Origin: a virus
Reading direction: 5' to 3' (one strand)
Virus record (IMG/VR): IMGVR_UViG_3300035670_000154
Coordinates: 1-64,000 of that record
Length of the DNA stretch: 64,000 nt
The notes under the pieces were generated by a model. The model made no database searches. It was not told where the DNA came from and saw nothing but the letters and a program-made list of their open reading frames with translations. A program made the translations under genes and the position numbers. Shown here in pieces: positions 51,892 to 59,940 of the stretch (the first letter of the stretch is position 1; every line of letters begins with the position of its first letter).

Positions 51892-52071
51892 TCATTCAAT
51901 CTCAATTATTTGCCAACCTTTTGTTGCTGACTCAACATCTTCTTTGTTAATCCAGCCGCAAGCAGTATGGTTTCCTATGCTACCATCTTCATTAAGTGAA
52001 ACAATATCACCAACTAAAAACTCTTTTTTCTTACTTGATTTTACAACTTTGTATTTTTTGTTAGTTTCCAT
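51892..52071 (-). CDS. hypothetical protein, 59 aa
   Basis: Minus-strand frame METNKKYKVVKSSKKKEFLV... with a basic N-terminus and a KOW/SH3-like beta pattern (FLVGDIVSLNEDGSIGN). Weak ribosome site. Overlaps the start region of the next gene. Confidence 0.5.
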   Translation of the reverse strand: METNKKYKVVKSSKKKEFLVGDIVSLNEDGSIGNHTACGWINKEDVESATKGWQIIEIE

Positions 52072-52108
52072 TTTAATCTATTTCAAAATAATTAAAGTAA
52101 AACATTAT

Positions 52109-52136
52109 ACCATATTCCCGACATCAGGAATATGGT
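52109..52136. terminator. hairpin terminator downstream of ssb
   Basis: A perfect 10-bp stem, ACCATATTCC (52109-52118) with GGAATATGGT (52127-52136), lies between ssb and the 59-aa gene. In the minus direction it is followed by ATAATGTTTT, a short T-run, so it could end or attenuate the recombination operon. Confidence 0.6.
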
Positions 52137-52146
52137 TATCATTGTT

Positions 52147-52587
52147 TTAAAATGGAATATCATCGTCTAAACCACTCGTATCAACTCCTTTTTTATTCAC
52201 GGAAACTGACCTCTGGGCAGGTTGTGAGGCAGCATTGTTTTCAGCGCTGTTATTTTCTTTGCTATCTAACATTTGCATTTGATCAGCAACAATCTCTGTA
52301 GTATAGCGATCTTGACCAGACTTATCTTGCCACTTTCTAGTCTTTAGCTTACCCTCAAGATAAACTTTCGAGCCTTTTTTGAGATATTTTCCAGCTATCT
52401 CTGCTAGTTGTTTATAGATAACAATTCTATGCCATTCTGTTGCGTCTTTATTTTCACCAGTTGCTTTATCTTTCCATCGTTCTGTTGTAGCCAATGAAAA
52501 ATTAGCCACAGCATCGCCGTTTGGCATATATTTAACCTCAGGCGCATCACCCAAATTACCAATTAAAATTACTTTATTTACTGCCAT
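52147..52587 (-). CDS. ssb: single-stranded DNA-binding protein
   Basis: 146 aa. OB-fold with [40 protein letters not shown] and [20 protein letters not shown]; a flexible linker and the acidic tip DDDIPF, which recruits partner proteins. AAGGAGTGGAAAAA precedes ATG 52587. Works with the Sak4-like ATPase and replication proteins. Confidence 0.96.
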   Translation of the reverse strand: MAVNKVILIGNLGDAPEVKYMPNGDAVANFSLATTERWKDKATGENKDATEWHRIVIYKQLAEIAGKYLKKGSKVYLEGKLKTRKWQDKSGQDRYTTEIVADQMQMLDSKENNSAENNAASQPAQRSVSVNKKGVDTSGLDDDIPF

Positions 52588-52603
52588 TTTTTCCACTCCT
52601 TAA

Positions 52604-53086
52604 TTAAAACCAACCACACAAATATCTTTTTGCAATTAAATGAACCTCATCGCCAGTTTCTTTAGCATCAAAAATAGCGCATTTATCGCCTTCTGAAGCC
52701 TCTGAAACATAAACAATTTTACTTCCATCCATAGGAAAAAGACTTCCTTTATATCCATAAAGTTGTTTTCCAATTACATATTGGCATTGCTCTAAAAGAT
52801 TGCCTACAGTTACATGCTTTTCAGTTTTTGATATGTCTATTGATAAGTTTTCATACCCACCTCTAAATGATACAAAACACGAAAAACATTCATCAACATG
52901 TCCGCTTTGATAAACAAAACTTCGATCTAATACATTTGGATAAGCAACAGAACCATCACTATAAACTATTTTAACTTTCTTGTCTTTATCTAATGACGCA
53001 AGTTTGCCAATTAACTCATATAAACGCAATGGCTCTACGTCATATTGATCTATCCTATCAAGCGCTCTCCATTGTTCTTCATTCAT
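52604..53086 (-). CDS. hypothetical protein, 160 aa
   Basis: Soluble protein of unknown family. Start at the second of two consecutive ATGs, six bases from AGGAG. Overlaps the pentapeptide gene's end. Confidence 0.65.
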   Translation of the reverse strand: MNEEQWRALDRIDQYDVEPLRLYELIGKLASLDKDKKVKIVYSDGSVAYPNVLDRSFVYQSGHVDECFSCFVSFRGGYENLSIDISKTEKHVTVGNLLEQCQYVIGKQLYGYKGSLFPMDGSKIVYVSEASEGDKCAIFDAKETGDEVHLIAKRYLCGWF

Positions 53087-54023
53087 CATTTTCTCCTATT
53101 GGCATCAAGCTAGATTCCTGCTCTTTTGTTAAGAAAAAACCATCTTCTGCTAAATCTTTTTTAAATTTATCGACATCACACGTCCCATTTGAAAAATAAA
53201 ACTCGCTTTTTAAATTAAATAGATCATCGCTTAGTGGTATCAATTCTTTTTTTACCAAAATACTGTTTATTTCATCGATTTGTTCTTTACTTAAATCCGC
53301 ATCAGACAAATCAGCCCTAGAAAAATCCGCATCTGACAAATCAGCACCAGACAAATCAGCACCAGACAAATCAGCATCAGACAAATCAGCACCAGACAGA
53401 CCTGCTTTAGATAAATTCGCTTTAGACAGATTCGCTTTAGACAGCTTTGCTTTATACAGATACGCACCAGACAAATCCGCCTTACTTAAATCCGCACAAC
53501 ACAAATCCGCCTTACTTAAATCCGCACAACACAAATCCGCCTTACTTAAATTCGCACCAGACAAATCCGCACCATACAAATTCGCACCAGATAAATTCGC
53601 ACCAGACAAATTAGCATATGACAAATCAGCACCACACAGACTTGCTTTAGATAAATTCGCTTTAGACAGATTCGCTTTAGACAGCTTTGCTTTATACAGA
53701 TACGCACCAGACAAATCAGCACCACGTAAATCAGCATATGACAAATCAGCACCACACAGACTTGCTTTAGATAAATTCGCTTTAGACAGATTCGCTTTAG
53801 ACAGCTTTGCTTTATACAGATACGCACCAGACAAATCAGCACCACGTAAATCAGCATCTGACAAATATGCACCACACAGATTTGCTTTAGATAAAGATAT
53901 TTTTTGCTTAACCGCCTCTTCTACTGTTAGTTTTATAGTATTGTTTTTACACTCAAATGAATATATGCTACTTCCTGTATACAAATTTTTGATTTCTAAC
54001 GAAATCACATTATTAACAGCCAT
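53079..54023 (-). CDS. pentapeptide-repeat protein
   Basis: 314 aa. Residues about 40-240 are a near-unbroken run of A(D/N)LSx pentapeptides, expected to form a right-handed square beta-helix. Units are arranged in longer blocks duplicated at DNA level. A non-repeat N-terminal domain (1-38) and a C-terminal region (about 241-314) flank it. Some family members mimic DNA and inhibit gyrase; for this one the function is unknown. Confidence 0.9.
   Translation of the reverse strand: MAVNNVISLEIKNLYTGSSIYSFECKNNTIKLTVEEAVKQKISLSKANLCGAYLSDADLRGADLSGAYLYKAKLSKANLSKANLSKASLCGADLSYADLRGADLSGAYLYKAKLSKANLSKANLSKASLCGADLSYANLSGANLSGANLYGADLSGANLSKADLCCADLSKADLCCADLSKADLSGAYLYKAKLSKANLSKANLSKAGLSGADLSDADLSGADLSGADLSDADFSRADLSDADLSKEQIDEINSILVKKELIPLSDDLFNLKSEFYFSNGTCDVDKFKKDLAEDGFFLTKEQESSLMPIGENDE
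53386..53885 (-). repeat. tandem long repeats within the pentapeptide gene
   Basis: A block of about 120 bases, containing the run AGATTCGCTTTAGACAGC and its flanks, occurs three times (around 53398-53465, 53638-53755, 53758-53875); the last two are almost identical over their full length. Short units between them vary. Recent unequal exchange or slippage is likely. Confidence 0.8.
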
Positions 54024-54027
54024 TTTT

Positions 54028-54483
54028 TTATCCTTTCATTTCAAATTCTTCTATCGCAGCTTGTGCCGCTGCGAGAGTGTCTTTATGTCTAGCCAAGTCT
54101 TGCTCTAGGCGCTCAACCTCTTTTTTTGCTTTGTATAACTTTTCAGAAAAATAAGAAACGTTAATTTCTGCAACATCCAAAAGACAATAACGCCTGGATG
54201 TGTGAAAAAAAAATTCACGATCACTGTTCTGATGCCAGCGTTCCTGGCTATTTTCCTCGTCATCGTTAATTTGTCTTATGAACTTAAATTTGTTTCCATT
54301 GGTTGGTGCAATCAAAAGCTGACAATTCCAGTCGTGTTTGCAGGTTTGATCCTCAACAACGTACTGTTTGCCGTTCTTGGTGTCATGGACTTCAATAACT
54401 ACAACTTCATGAATGCCTGACCTGCCGATGACGGCGCTATCGACATATCTCCACAGCTTATCGCCAATTTTTAAATCAATCAT
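54028..54483 (-). CDS. hypothetical protein, paralogue of 47083-47526
   Basis: 151 aa with the same blocks as the 47083-47526 product (KIGDKLWRYV, GIHEVVVIEVHDTKNGKQY, FKFIRQINDDEE) and a C-terminal coiled coil. AGGGAGG precedes ATG 54483. Codon choice differs between copies, so they separated some time ago. Confidence 0.7.
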   Translation of the reverse strand: MIDLKIGDKLWRYVDSAVIGRSGIHEVVVIEVHDTKNGKQYVVEDQTCKHDWNCQLLIAPTNGNKFKFIRQINDDEENSQERWHQNSDREFFFHTSRRYCLLDVAEINVSYFSEKLYKAKKEVERLEQDLARHKDTLAAAQAAIEEFEMKG

Positions 54484-54559
54484 TTTTTTCCTCCCTAAAA
54501 TCACCTGTAAAAAACCATTCCTCTTCTTGATCTTGCCACTGTCTTTGATCTTCTTCCAT
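54476..54559 (-). CDS. 27-aa acidic peptide
   Basis: ATG 54559 with TAGGAGATAAAA upstream; product rich in Glu, Asp, Gln and Trp (MEEDQRQWQDQEEEWFF). Its end overlaps the next gene's start region and carries its ribosome site. Plausible micro-gene. Confidence 0.45.
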   Translation of the reverse strand: MEEDQRQWQDQEEEWFFTGDFREEKND

Positions 54560-54568
54560 TTTTATCTC

Positions 54569-55054
54569 CTATTTAATTAAAATCTTCTGTGTCTCTTTTA
54601 AATAAACACCATCTATAGCCATACCTGATTCCAAAGCTGCTTTTAATTTTGTTTTTGATGGCTCAGGTGGTTTTGGGTCATTTAAATATTCAGTTGGTAT
54701 TACAGCGTCATCCTCAATAATAACACTTTTTGATATACCAGACAAAGACGCGTAAAAAGAACCATCAGTAGCTTCTATTTTTTTTGTCTGGTTTTGAATC
54801 ATAATTGATTTTAGATAATCTTTTAAAGAATCAATTTTGTTGATTTTAACCTCTTTTTTTGCCTGTAAGTCTTTTATTGTATTGCTTAAATTATCAACAA
54901 TAATTTGTTGATTTTTAATATAAGCAACTACAGCACGCATTTTTTCATGAAGCTCCGCTTTAGCCGCATTGAACCCTTCAATATCAATCTCACCTGTTTC
55001 TTGGTCAATAAAACGCTCTAAATTAACTAGTTCTAATGCTTTGTATAAATTCAT
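54569..55054 (-). CDS. Siphovirus Gp157-like protein
   Basis: 161 aa. MNLYKALELVNLERFIDQETGEID, a long coiled coil (IKNQQIIVDNLSNTIKDLQAKKEVK) and the C-terminal PKPPEPSKTKLKAAL...AIDGVYL match the Gp157 family, often found with phage recombination genes. Start 55054 behind AAGGATG. Confidence 0.88.
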   Translation of the reverse strand: MNLYKALELVNLERFIDQETGEIDIEGFNAAKAELHEKMRAVVAYIKNQQIIVDNLSNTIKDLQAKKEVKINKIDSLKDYLKSIMIQNQTKKIEATDGSFYASLSGISKSVIIEDDAVIPTEYLNDPKPPEPSKTKLKAALESGMAIDGVYLKETQKILIK

Positions 55055-55067
55055 AATATTTTCATCC

Positions 55068-55835
55068 TTAATGGTTGCTAAAATCAAGCAAATTCATCTC
55101 CCATCTTGTTATTACAGATGGCAATAGATTTGCATATAATCTTCTTTTTTTAACCTCATCATCTTTTTCTTTTTTTTCCATATTGAACTTAAATGTTGGC
55201 AATATATCTCTTTCTATTTTTCTAATAAAATCCGTATATTCTCTCAATAATGAAACAACATCATTGTCTAAATTATTGTACCATGAAAGCTCAAGTTTTT
55301 CGTATTTATTAACAACGACATGATGTGCATCAACAATTCTTATTGAAAATAAATTATAAACAAATCGTTTTAGACCAGTAATCCACAAATAAGCTCTCCA
55401 TTGATATGAGTTAAGATATCTTTCAATATCAACCTTGCTTGTAAATTTTAGGTCGTGTACGGTTGTTGCGGATATAGCATCAACCTTACCTACCAAAAAC
55501 ATATCATCTAAACTCCTTTTAAATGAGACCTCCCTTTTTTCTGGCAGGCTAATTGTTTCATCAATATACCAAAAAACAGTAACATCATTAACACCATCGT
55601 CATTCACAGTAGAGTCTTCTGGTAATTCTGAAAATCCAGCCTCTTCTATCATTTTGTGTAATATTGATCCAATTCTCATTGCATCAGTTTGTTTTTTTTC
55701 CCCATAAAGTTTGTTGATGTACATATCTAAAGTATATTCACAAACACCATCTTCTTCAGGTATATAAATCTCTCCTTTTTTGAAGGCTATAAACTCATCA
55801 AGCAAAGATGCTGAAAATGGATTTCTTAATTTCAT
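55068..55835 (-). CDS. PD-(D/E)XK nuclease (Cas4/RecB-like)
   Basis: 255 aa. The nuclease core shows GKVDAIS, then HDLKFT (Asp and Lys of the D-x-K motif) and SYQWRAYLW with the motif-IV Gln. IGSILHKMIEEAGF gives the usual N-terminal His. Probably an exonuclease in the phage recombination set with the Sak4-like ATPase, whose gene overlaps by four bases. Confidence 0.8.
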   Translation of the reverse strand: MKLRNPFSASLLDEFIAFKKGEIYIPEEDGVCEYTLDMYINKLYGEKKQTDAMRIGSILHKMIEEAGFSELPEDSTVNDDGVNDVTVFWYIDETISLPEKREVSFKRSLDDMFLVGKVDAISATTVHDLKFTSKVDIERYLNSYQWRAYLWITGLKRFVYNLFSIRIVDAHHVVVNKYEKLELSWYNNLDNDVVSLLREYTDFIRKIERDILPTFKFNMEKKEKDDEVKKRRLYANLLPSVITRWEMNLLDFSNH

Positions 55836-56746
55836 TTTTGCTCCACATGTAATTCGCTTTGCTTCTCCTCAAAAGCATTTTTATCTTTATTGTAAGAGAA
55901 GCCAAGCTCTTTTGTTCTATCTAAAAAAGCTCTTTTAATAACAATTCCTTTTGATGAAAAATACGACAACTTGTTATTAGCATCATCAATTGTTAATATT
56001 TTTGATATTTCAGCAATATCATTATTAAATTCTTTTTCTGCCGCGATTTGAGCTTCTGTCATTTCATTCATTTTTAATTTTGCTTCAGATATTATTGATG
56101 CAAACCATGATTGATCTGTCTTCCAATCTGGTATTTGTAGCATAGGGAAATTAACACAATTTTTTCCTGTATATCTATCAGTTGGGTTAAAATCAATCGT
56201 TCTTTTTCCGTTTTTTATACAAACATATCCAATAAAATCAGACAATCTGATTATTTCTGACTTTGTTGCGCCTGGCACATCAATTCTCATTGTCGTGTCG
56301 TCACCGTCTTTCTCCTCCTTCGCATGGGCAATAAGAATAATGTCTTTTCCAAAAGACCTTATTTTTGATAGCCACTGAGAAAAAGCAGTTTTAAGTGCGC
56401 CATATCCTTGTAGTGTTAGCTCACCAGTGCTTCTCATTAATTTTGGGTTTGAGCTTGATAGTGATATTGCACACATTTCAAGTGCTCTTGCTACAGTATC
56501 TATAACTATAGTGTCGTACCCATCAAAATCTGACTGAGATAGTCCTGAAACATCACTCCATGAATCTGGTATTACCGTATCCTTTCTTCCTATAGACCTT
56601 TGAGCACCTCTATCAAAATCAAACATTAATGGGCGACTTGCAGAAAATGCTATAGATGACTTCCCAGAACCAGGGTCTCCAAAAATCTGAAAAATCAGGT
56701 TTTTTACTTCTATTTTATCTGCCGCTCTTACAATTTTTAAAGCCAT
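55832..56746 (-). CDS. Sak4-like RecA-fold ATPase (single-strand annealing)
   Basis: 304 aa. Walker A FGDPGSGKSSIAF (about residues 22-34), FDFDRGAQRS, Walker B YDTIVIDT (about 80-87) and IILIAHAKEE fit Sak4/AAA_24-type phage ATPases that help SSB-dependent recombination. The last about 90 residues form a helical tail. First gene of the minus recombination operon. GGAG precedes the ATG. Confidence 0.82.
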   Translation of the reverse strand: MALKIVRAADKIEVKNLIFQIFGDPGSGKSSIAFSASRPLMFDFDRGAQRSIGRKDTVIPDSWSDVSGLSQSDFDGYDTIVIDTVARALEMCAISLSSSNPKLMRSTGELTLQGYGALKTAFSQWLSKIRSFGKDIILIAHAKEEKDGDDTTMRIDVPGATKSEIIRLSDFIGYVCIKNGKRTIDFNPTDRYTGKNCVNFPMLQIPDWKTDQSWFASIISEAKLKMNEMTEAQIAAEKEFNNDIAEISKILTIDDANNKLSYFSSKGIVIKRAFLDRTKELGFSYNKDKNAFEEKQSELHVEQK

Positions 56747-56774
56747 TTTTATCTCCTAAGTATTAAAAAATCAC

Positions 56775-56804
56775 ATATTAGCATAATTTACATATTTTTT
56801 GTAA
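56775..56804 (-). promoter_or_regulatory. promoter for the minus recombination operon
   Basis: Minus strand TTACAA (56799-56804), 18-bp spacer, TAATAT (56775-56780) with TGC extension; leads to GGAG and the Sak4-like ATG at 56746. It lies inside the ATPase remnant. Confidence 0.5.
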
Positions 56805-57017
56805 TTGCCGCAAGTATTCTTTTGTTTGATTCATCGGCACTGTTTTTAACCCCAATTTTACGACTTTTTGTTTTCCATCAATCTCTTGACGAGCTGTCTC
56901 TGTTTTTGCTCTACACGCCACAATAACGTGCATTTTTGAAGAAACAATAGCTTCTAAAAACGCATTGTGTCTTGGTGTTATTTCTTTCCAAGCCCTCCAT
57001 GTATCACCCTTATTAAT
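56778..57017 (-). pseudogene. C-terminal remnant of a second phage ATPase
   Basis: An open minus frame without a start codon translates to WRAWKEITPRHNAFLEAIVS, HVIVACRAKTETARQEIDG, KVVKLGLKTVPMNQTKEY. This is the C-terminal pattern of AAA_24-type phage nucleotide-binding proteins (W-x-x-x-T-P-x-H-N, then VI-x-x-x-R-x-K-T-E). The frame is closed by a TAA at 57018-57020 and the Walker half is missing. The DNA now holds promoters for both flanking operons. Confidence 0.6.
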
Positions 57018-57028
57018 TTATTTTGTCG

Positions 57029-57034
57029 TATAAT
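57029..57034 (+). promoter_or_regulatory. -10 element for the rightward replication operon
   Basis: Consensus TATAAT 31 bases before ATG 57065; CACCCT 18 bases upstream is a poor -35. Direction fits the 57065-61369 gene run. Confidence 0.5.
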
Positions 57035-57064
57035 GCAAGCCTTGTTTGTTTTAGGAGAAAAAAC

Positions 57065-57814
57065 ATGAGATGTTATGACGAAAATGATGCTATCAAATAC
57101 TCTTCAATCAATGCCGCTGTTTTACTTTGGCACATAAGGTTCTGGGTAGCAAAAAATAAAGCGAATGAAAAACATTTTTATGATGGTAGATATTGGACAT
57201 ATAACAGCGTAAAAGCATTCTCTGAGCTTTTTCCTGAGTTTACAAAAAGCCAAATATCTATTGCTTTAAAAAAACTTGAGGATTGCGGTGCGATAGTAAC
57301 TGGAAACTATAACTCATCCCCTTATGATAGAACAAAGTGGTATGCTTTAGCCGATGAAAACGATTTAACGAAAAACGAAAATGGAAATAAAAGTGATGAA
57401 AAATCTACTAATAAAGTAACAGATATAAAACCAAATATAAAAACAGATATAGACATACACCAAGGTGATGTTGATGATGAAACATGGGGTAAATTTAAAA
57501 CTCAAATGAAATCAAGAAAAAAGAAAATTACACAAGATTGGGTTGATGATGTAAAAAGAGAAGCGGATATTGCAGAAAAAGATGGTACACTTAACGCCTT
57601 TTTAATTGAAAAGGGAATTGAAATTGGATCGAAAACTCCTTTTTATAAGGCTATTATTGTTTGTGTAAGAAAGCAATGGCTTAGTTTTCAAGCTGATTAT
57701 CTTAATAATCAGTCATACAAAAAGCCAGTTGAAACAGAATCAAATAGGCATCACAATAAGGATCGTTTTGGCGATCTAAGTAGGTTTTATTATCAACAAA
57801 GAGGTGGTGAATAA
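57065..57814 (+). CDS. replication initiator-like protein with winged helix
   Basis: 249 aa from the ATG after AGGAGAAAAAAC. The N-terminal about 100 residues have the phage winged-helix layout (AVLLWHIRFW, YWTYNSVKAFSELFPEFTKS, IALKKLEDCGAIVTGNYN, YALAD), then a linker and a helical C-terminal domain. Next to a DnaC-like loader, the arrangement of O/P-type initiation modules. Would bind the phage origin. Confidence 0.7.
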   Translation: MRCYDENDAIKYSSINAAVLLWHIRFWVAKNKANEKHFYDGRYWTYNSVKAFSELFPEFTKSQISIALKKLEDCGAIVTGNYNSSPYDRTKWYALADENDLTKNENGNKSDEKSTNKVTDIKPNIKTDIDIHQGDVDDETWGKFKTQMKSRKKKITQDWVDDVKREADIAEKDGTLNAFLIEKGIEIGSKTPFYKAIIVCVRKQWLSFQADYLNNQSYKKPVETESNRHHNKDRFGDLSRFYYQQRGGE

Positions 57815-58570
57815 ATGTTTAGGACTGAAAAAAAAGATGCAGTATGTGAAAAACATGGCACTTTTGTGCAAGACGTTTTATTTATTTTAAACAAGCCAAG
57901 ATATAGGATGTGCCCAAAATGTGTCGAAGAGGAAAAAATAGCTGAGGAGGAAAAAAGAATAAAAAAAGAAAAGCAAGAAAAACAAAGAGAAATCGAGAGA
58001 CTTTTATCTGTTTCTGGCATACCTGAGATTTTTAAAGACGCTAGTTTTAAAAAATATGAAACAAATGAAAAAAACATAGAAATAGTAGAGTTTGCAAAAA
58101 AATACGTTGTTGATTTTAAAAGCAACAATGGTGAGTCAATTGTTTTTCATGGTGAAACTGGTGTTGGTAAAAGTATGTTATCATGTGTTATTGCAAACAA
58201 TTTAATTGCAAGGTGCAATACTGTTCTTTTTATAACTCTATCTGATATTTTTAAGCAGATAAAAGAAACATGGAAAAAAAATAGCGAATTAAGCGAGTCT
58301 GACGTAATAAATTCATTTTTATCTGTTGATTTGTTGATTATTGATGAGGTTGGGTTAAAGCAGTTAAGAGAAAACGATGATGCTTTGCTTTTTGATGTGA
58401 TTGATGGTAGAATATTAAAAAGAAAGCCGTTTATAATAACAACAAATAAATCACCAGACTTGCTTTTTAAATTTGTTGGTGATAGAATAGCGTCAAGAAT
58501 AATAGGCGTATGTAAAGGGCGTATTATTGGTTTTGATGGTGTATCTGATTATAGGATTAATGGAGAATAA
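57815..58570 (+). CDS. DnaC-like helicase loader ATPase
   Basis: 251 aa. N-terminal cysteine pairs (CEKH near residue 8; CPKC near 33) form a probable zinc site; a charged helix links to an AAA+ domain with Walker A FHGETGVGKSM (about residue 111), Walker B LLIIDEVG (about 172) and sensor TTNKS. Loads host DnaB at the phage origin; no phage helicase is visible. GAGGTGGTGAATAA precedes the ATG. Confidence 0.88.
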   Translation: MFRTEKKDAVCEKHGTFVQDVLFILNKPRYRMCPKCVEEEKIAEEEKRIKKEKQEKQREIERLLSVSGIPEIFKDASFKKYETNEKNIEIVEFAKKYVVDFKSNNGESIVFHGETGVGKSMLSCVIANNLIARCNTVLFITLSDIFKQIKETWKKNSELSESDVINSFLSVDLLIIDEVGLKQLRENDDALLFDVIDGRILKRKPFIITTNKSPDLLFKFVGDRIASRIIGVCKGRIIGFDGVSDYRINGE

Positions 58571-58571
58571 T

Positions 58572-58742
58572 ATGCCAAATATGACTTACTGCATGTTTCA
58601 AAATGTTTTAGAAGATTATGAACAGGCTTATGAACATTTAAAAGATGTTGGTATTGATGGTTTATCGAAAATAGAGAGAGAAAAAGTATTGGAGCTTATT
58701 AGATTGTCTAAAGATTTTGTTGATGAATTTGATGTTGTTTGA
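58572..58742 (+). CDS. hypothetical protein, 56 aa
   Basis: Helical acidic protein of unknown family; the start at 58572 has GGAG in the loader gene's end. Confidence 0.6.
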   Translation: MPNMTYCMFQNVLEDYEQAYEHLKDVGIDGLSKIEREKVLELIRLSKDFVDEFDVV

Positions 58743-58764
58743 TTTTTTAACTTAGGAGATAAAT

Positions 58765-59076
58765 ATGAAAAAGAAAGATATTTTAAAGGCTGTTAAAGAT
58801 GAGCTTTTTGAATCTAGAAGCACCGATCTTTCACTAAAAGATATCAAGAGTGTTCTTGAGATATATTTTGAATTTTTACTTGAGGACTCTGTCCATTGTG
58901 GTGAGCAATTTAAAACACCAATTGGTACGTTCTTTAAAAAAGAATTAAAGCCAAGAAAAGGAAAAACACCAGAAGGAAAAGATTTTAGTGTTGGGGAGCG
59001 CACTAAGCTATCTTTTAGGCAAAATAAACAATCGAAGGCTTGGATTGAATTGAAAAAACTTAATGTAACTTTCTAG
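58765..59076 (+). CDS. HU/IHF-like DNA-binding protein
   Basis: 103 aa. Helical N-terminus, then GTFFKKELKPRKGKTPEGK and TKLSFRQNKQSKAW match the beta-arm region of HU/IHF proteins. Bends DNA; may help initiation or packaging. TTAGGAG precedes the ATG. Confidence 0.85.
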   Translation: MKKKDILKAVKDELFESRSTDLSLKDIKSVLEIYFEFLLEDSVHCGEQFKTPIGTFFKKELKPRKGKTPEGKDFSVGERTKLSFRQNKQSKAWIELKKLNVTF

Positions 59077-59084
59077 TTAATTTT

Positions 59085-59156
59085 ATCTCCATCGTATAAT
59101 GGATAATACAGCACTCTTCTAAAGTGCGGATGAAGGTTCGACTCATTCTGGAGATG
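59085..59156 (+). tRNA. tRNA-Arg (anticodon UCU)
   Basis: Acceptor ATCTCCA/TGGAGAT, D-stem GTAT/ATAC, anticodon stem GCACT/AGTGC with loop CTTCTAA (anticodon TCT), T-loop TTCGACT with one mismatch in its stem. No encoded CCA. Reads AGA/AGG; AGA is the main arginine codon of these genes. Confidence 0.88.
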
Positions 59157-59187
59157 TTTTTTTTATAAAAAATAATTTTGGAGTTAT

Positions 59188-59940
59188 ATGTTAAAGTTAA
59201 ATGGGGTTGAGATATGCCCCACAATTTTTAGTGATAACACATCACAGATATGGAAAATTCATGAGAGTTTGTTTGAAACAGCTTCTGAAATAGAATGGAT
59301 TTTTGGTGGAGACCAAGAGGTTTTTCATCTGTTTCAGTTGGCTATTCTTTGTAGGTCAAAAGGTGTTAAAAGTTTAAATCTTTTGACTAAATATTTGCCT
59401 TATGCTAGGCAGGATAAGCCTATTTCAAATGAAAGTACATTTGCATTACATGTTTTTTCAAAAATAATCAATCAAATAAATTTTGATTCGATTTTTTGTT
59501 ATGATCCACATTCTGACATTGCAAAAAAGCTAATTAATAATTTATTTTGTATTGATGTGGGAAGTCATGTTTATAGATTTTTTACAGAAAACAATTATGA
59601 TGTTGTTTTGTACCCAGACTTAGGAGCAAAAACAAGATATTCTGAGCTTTATGGGCTTCCATATATTTACGCAGACAAAAAGCGAGATCAGCTTACTGGC
59701 AATATTGAAGGTCTTGATGTTATTGGTGATTGCGATGGTAAGACTGTTCTTATTGTTGATGATATATGTGATGGAGGAGGCACGTTTATAATTGCTGCAA
59801 AGGAGCTTTATGATAAAGGAGCTATTGATGTTGGTCTTTTTGTTTCTCATGGCATTTTTTCAAAAGGAAAAGAGGTTTTATATAACGCAGGAATAAACAA
59901 AGTTTTTAGTTTAAATAATTTAGGAGATAAAAATGCTTAA
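59188..59940 (+). CDS. PRPP synthetase-like protein (candidate ADP-ribose pyrophosphokinase, Adps-like)
   Basis: 250 aa, shorter than the about 310 aa of cellular Prs. Shows the Prs fold: IFGGDQEVFHLF, YLPYARQDKP (ATP loop), CYDPHSD and the PRPP-type loop VLIVDDICDGGGTF. Cellular Prs makes PRPP. In phage NARP1 systems the homologue Adps instead pyrophosphorylates ADP-ribose for NAD+ rebuilding. Overlaps the NAMPT-like gene by eight bases, so the two are made together. Sequence alone does not separate the two activities. Confidence 0.82.
   Translation: MLKLNGVEICPTIFSDNTSQIWKIHESLFETASEIEWIFGGDQEVFHLFQLAILCRSKGVKSLNLLTKYLPYARQDKPISNESTFALHVFSKIINQINFDSIFCYDPHSDIAKKLINNLFCIDVGSHVYRFFTENNYDVVLYPDLGAKTRYSELYGLPYIYADKKRDQLTGNIEGLDVIGDCDGKTVLIVDDICDGGGTFIIAAKELYDKGAIDVGLFVSHGIFSKGKEVLYNAGINKVFSLNNLGDKNA

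Noticed and set aside
53546-53875. Second minus-strand frame of 109 codons in the pentapeptide gene
   Set aside because: Out-of-frame shadow created by the long DNA repeats; no start context and repetitive Ile/Cys/Leu composition.
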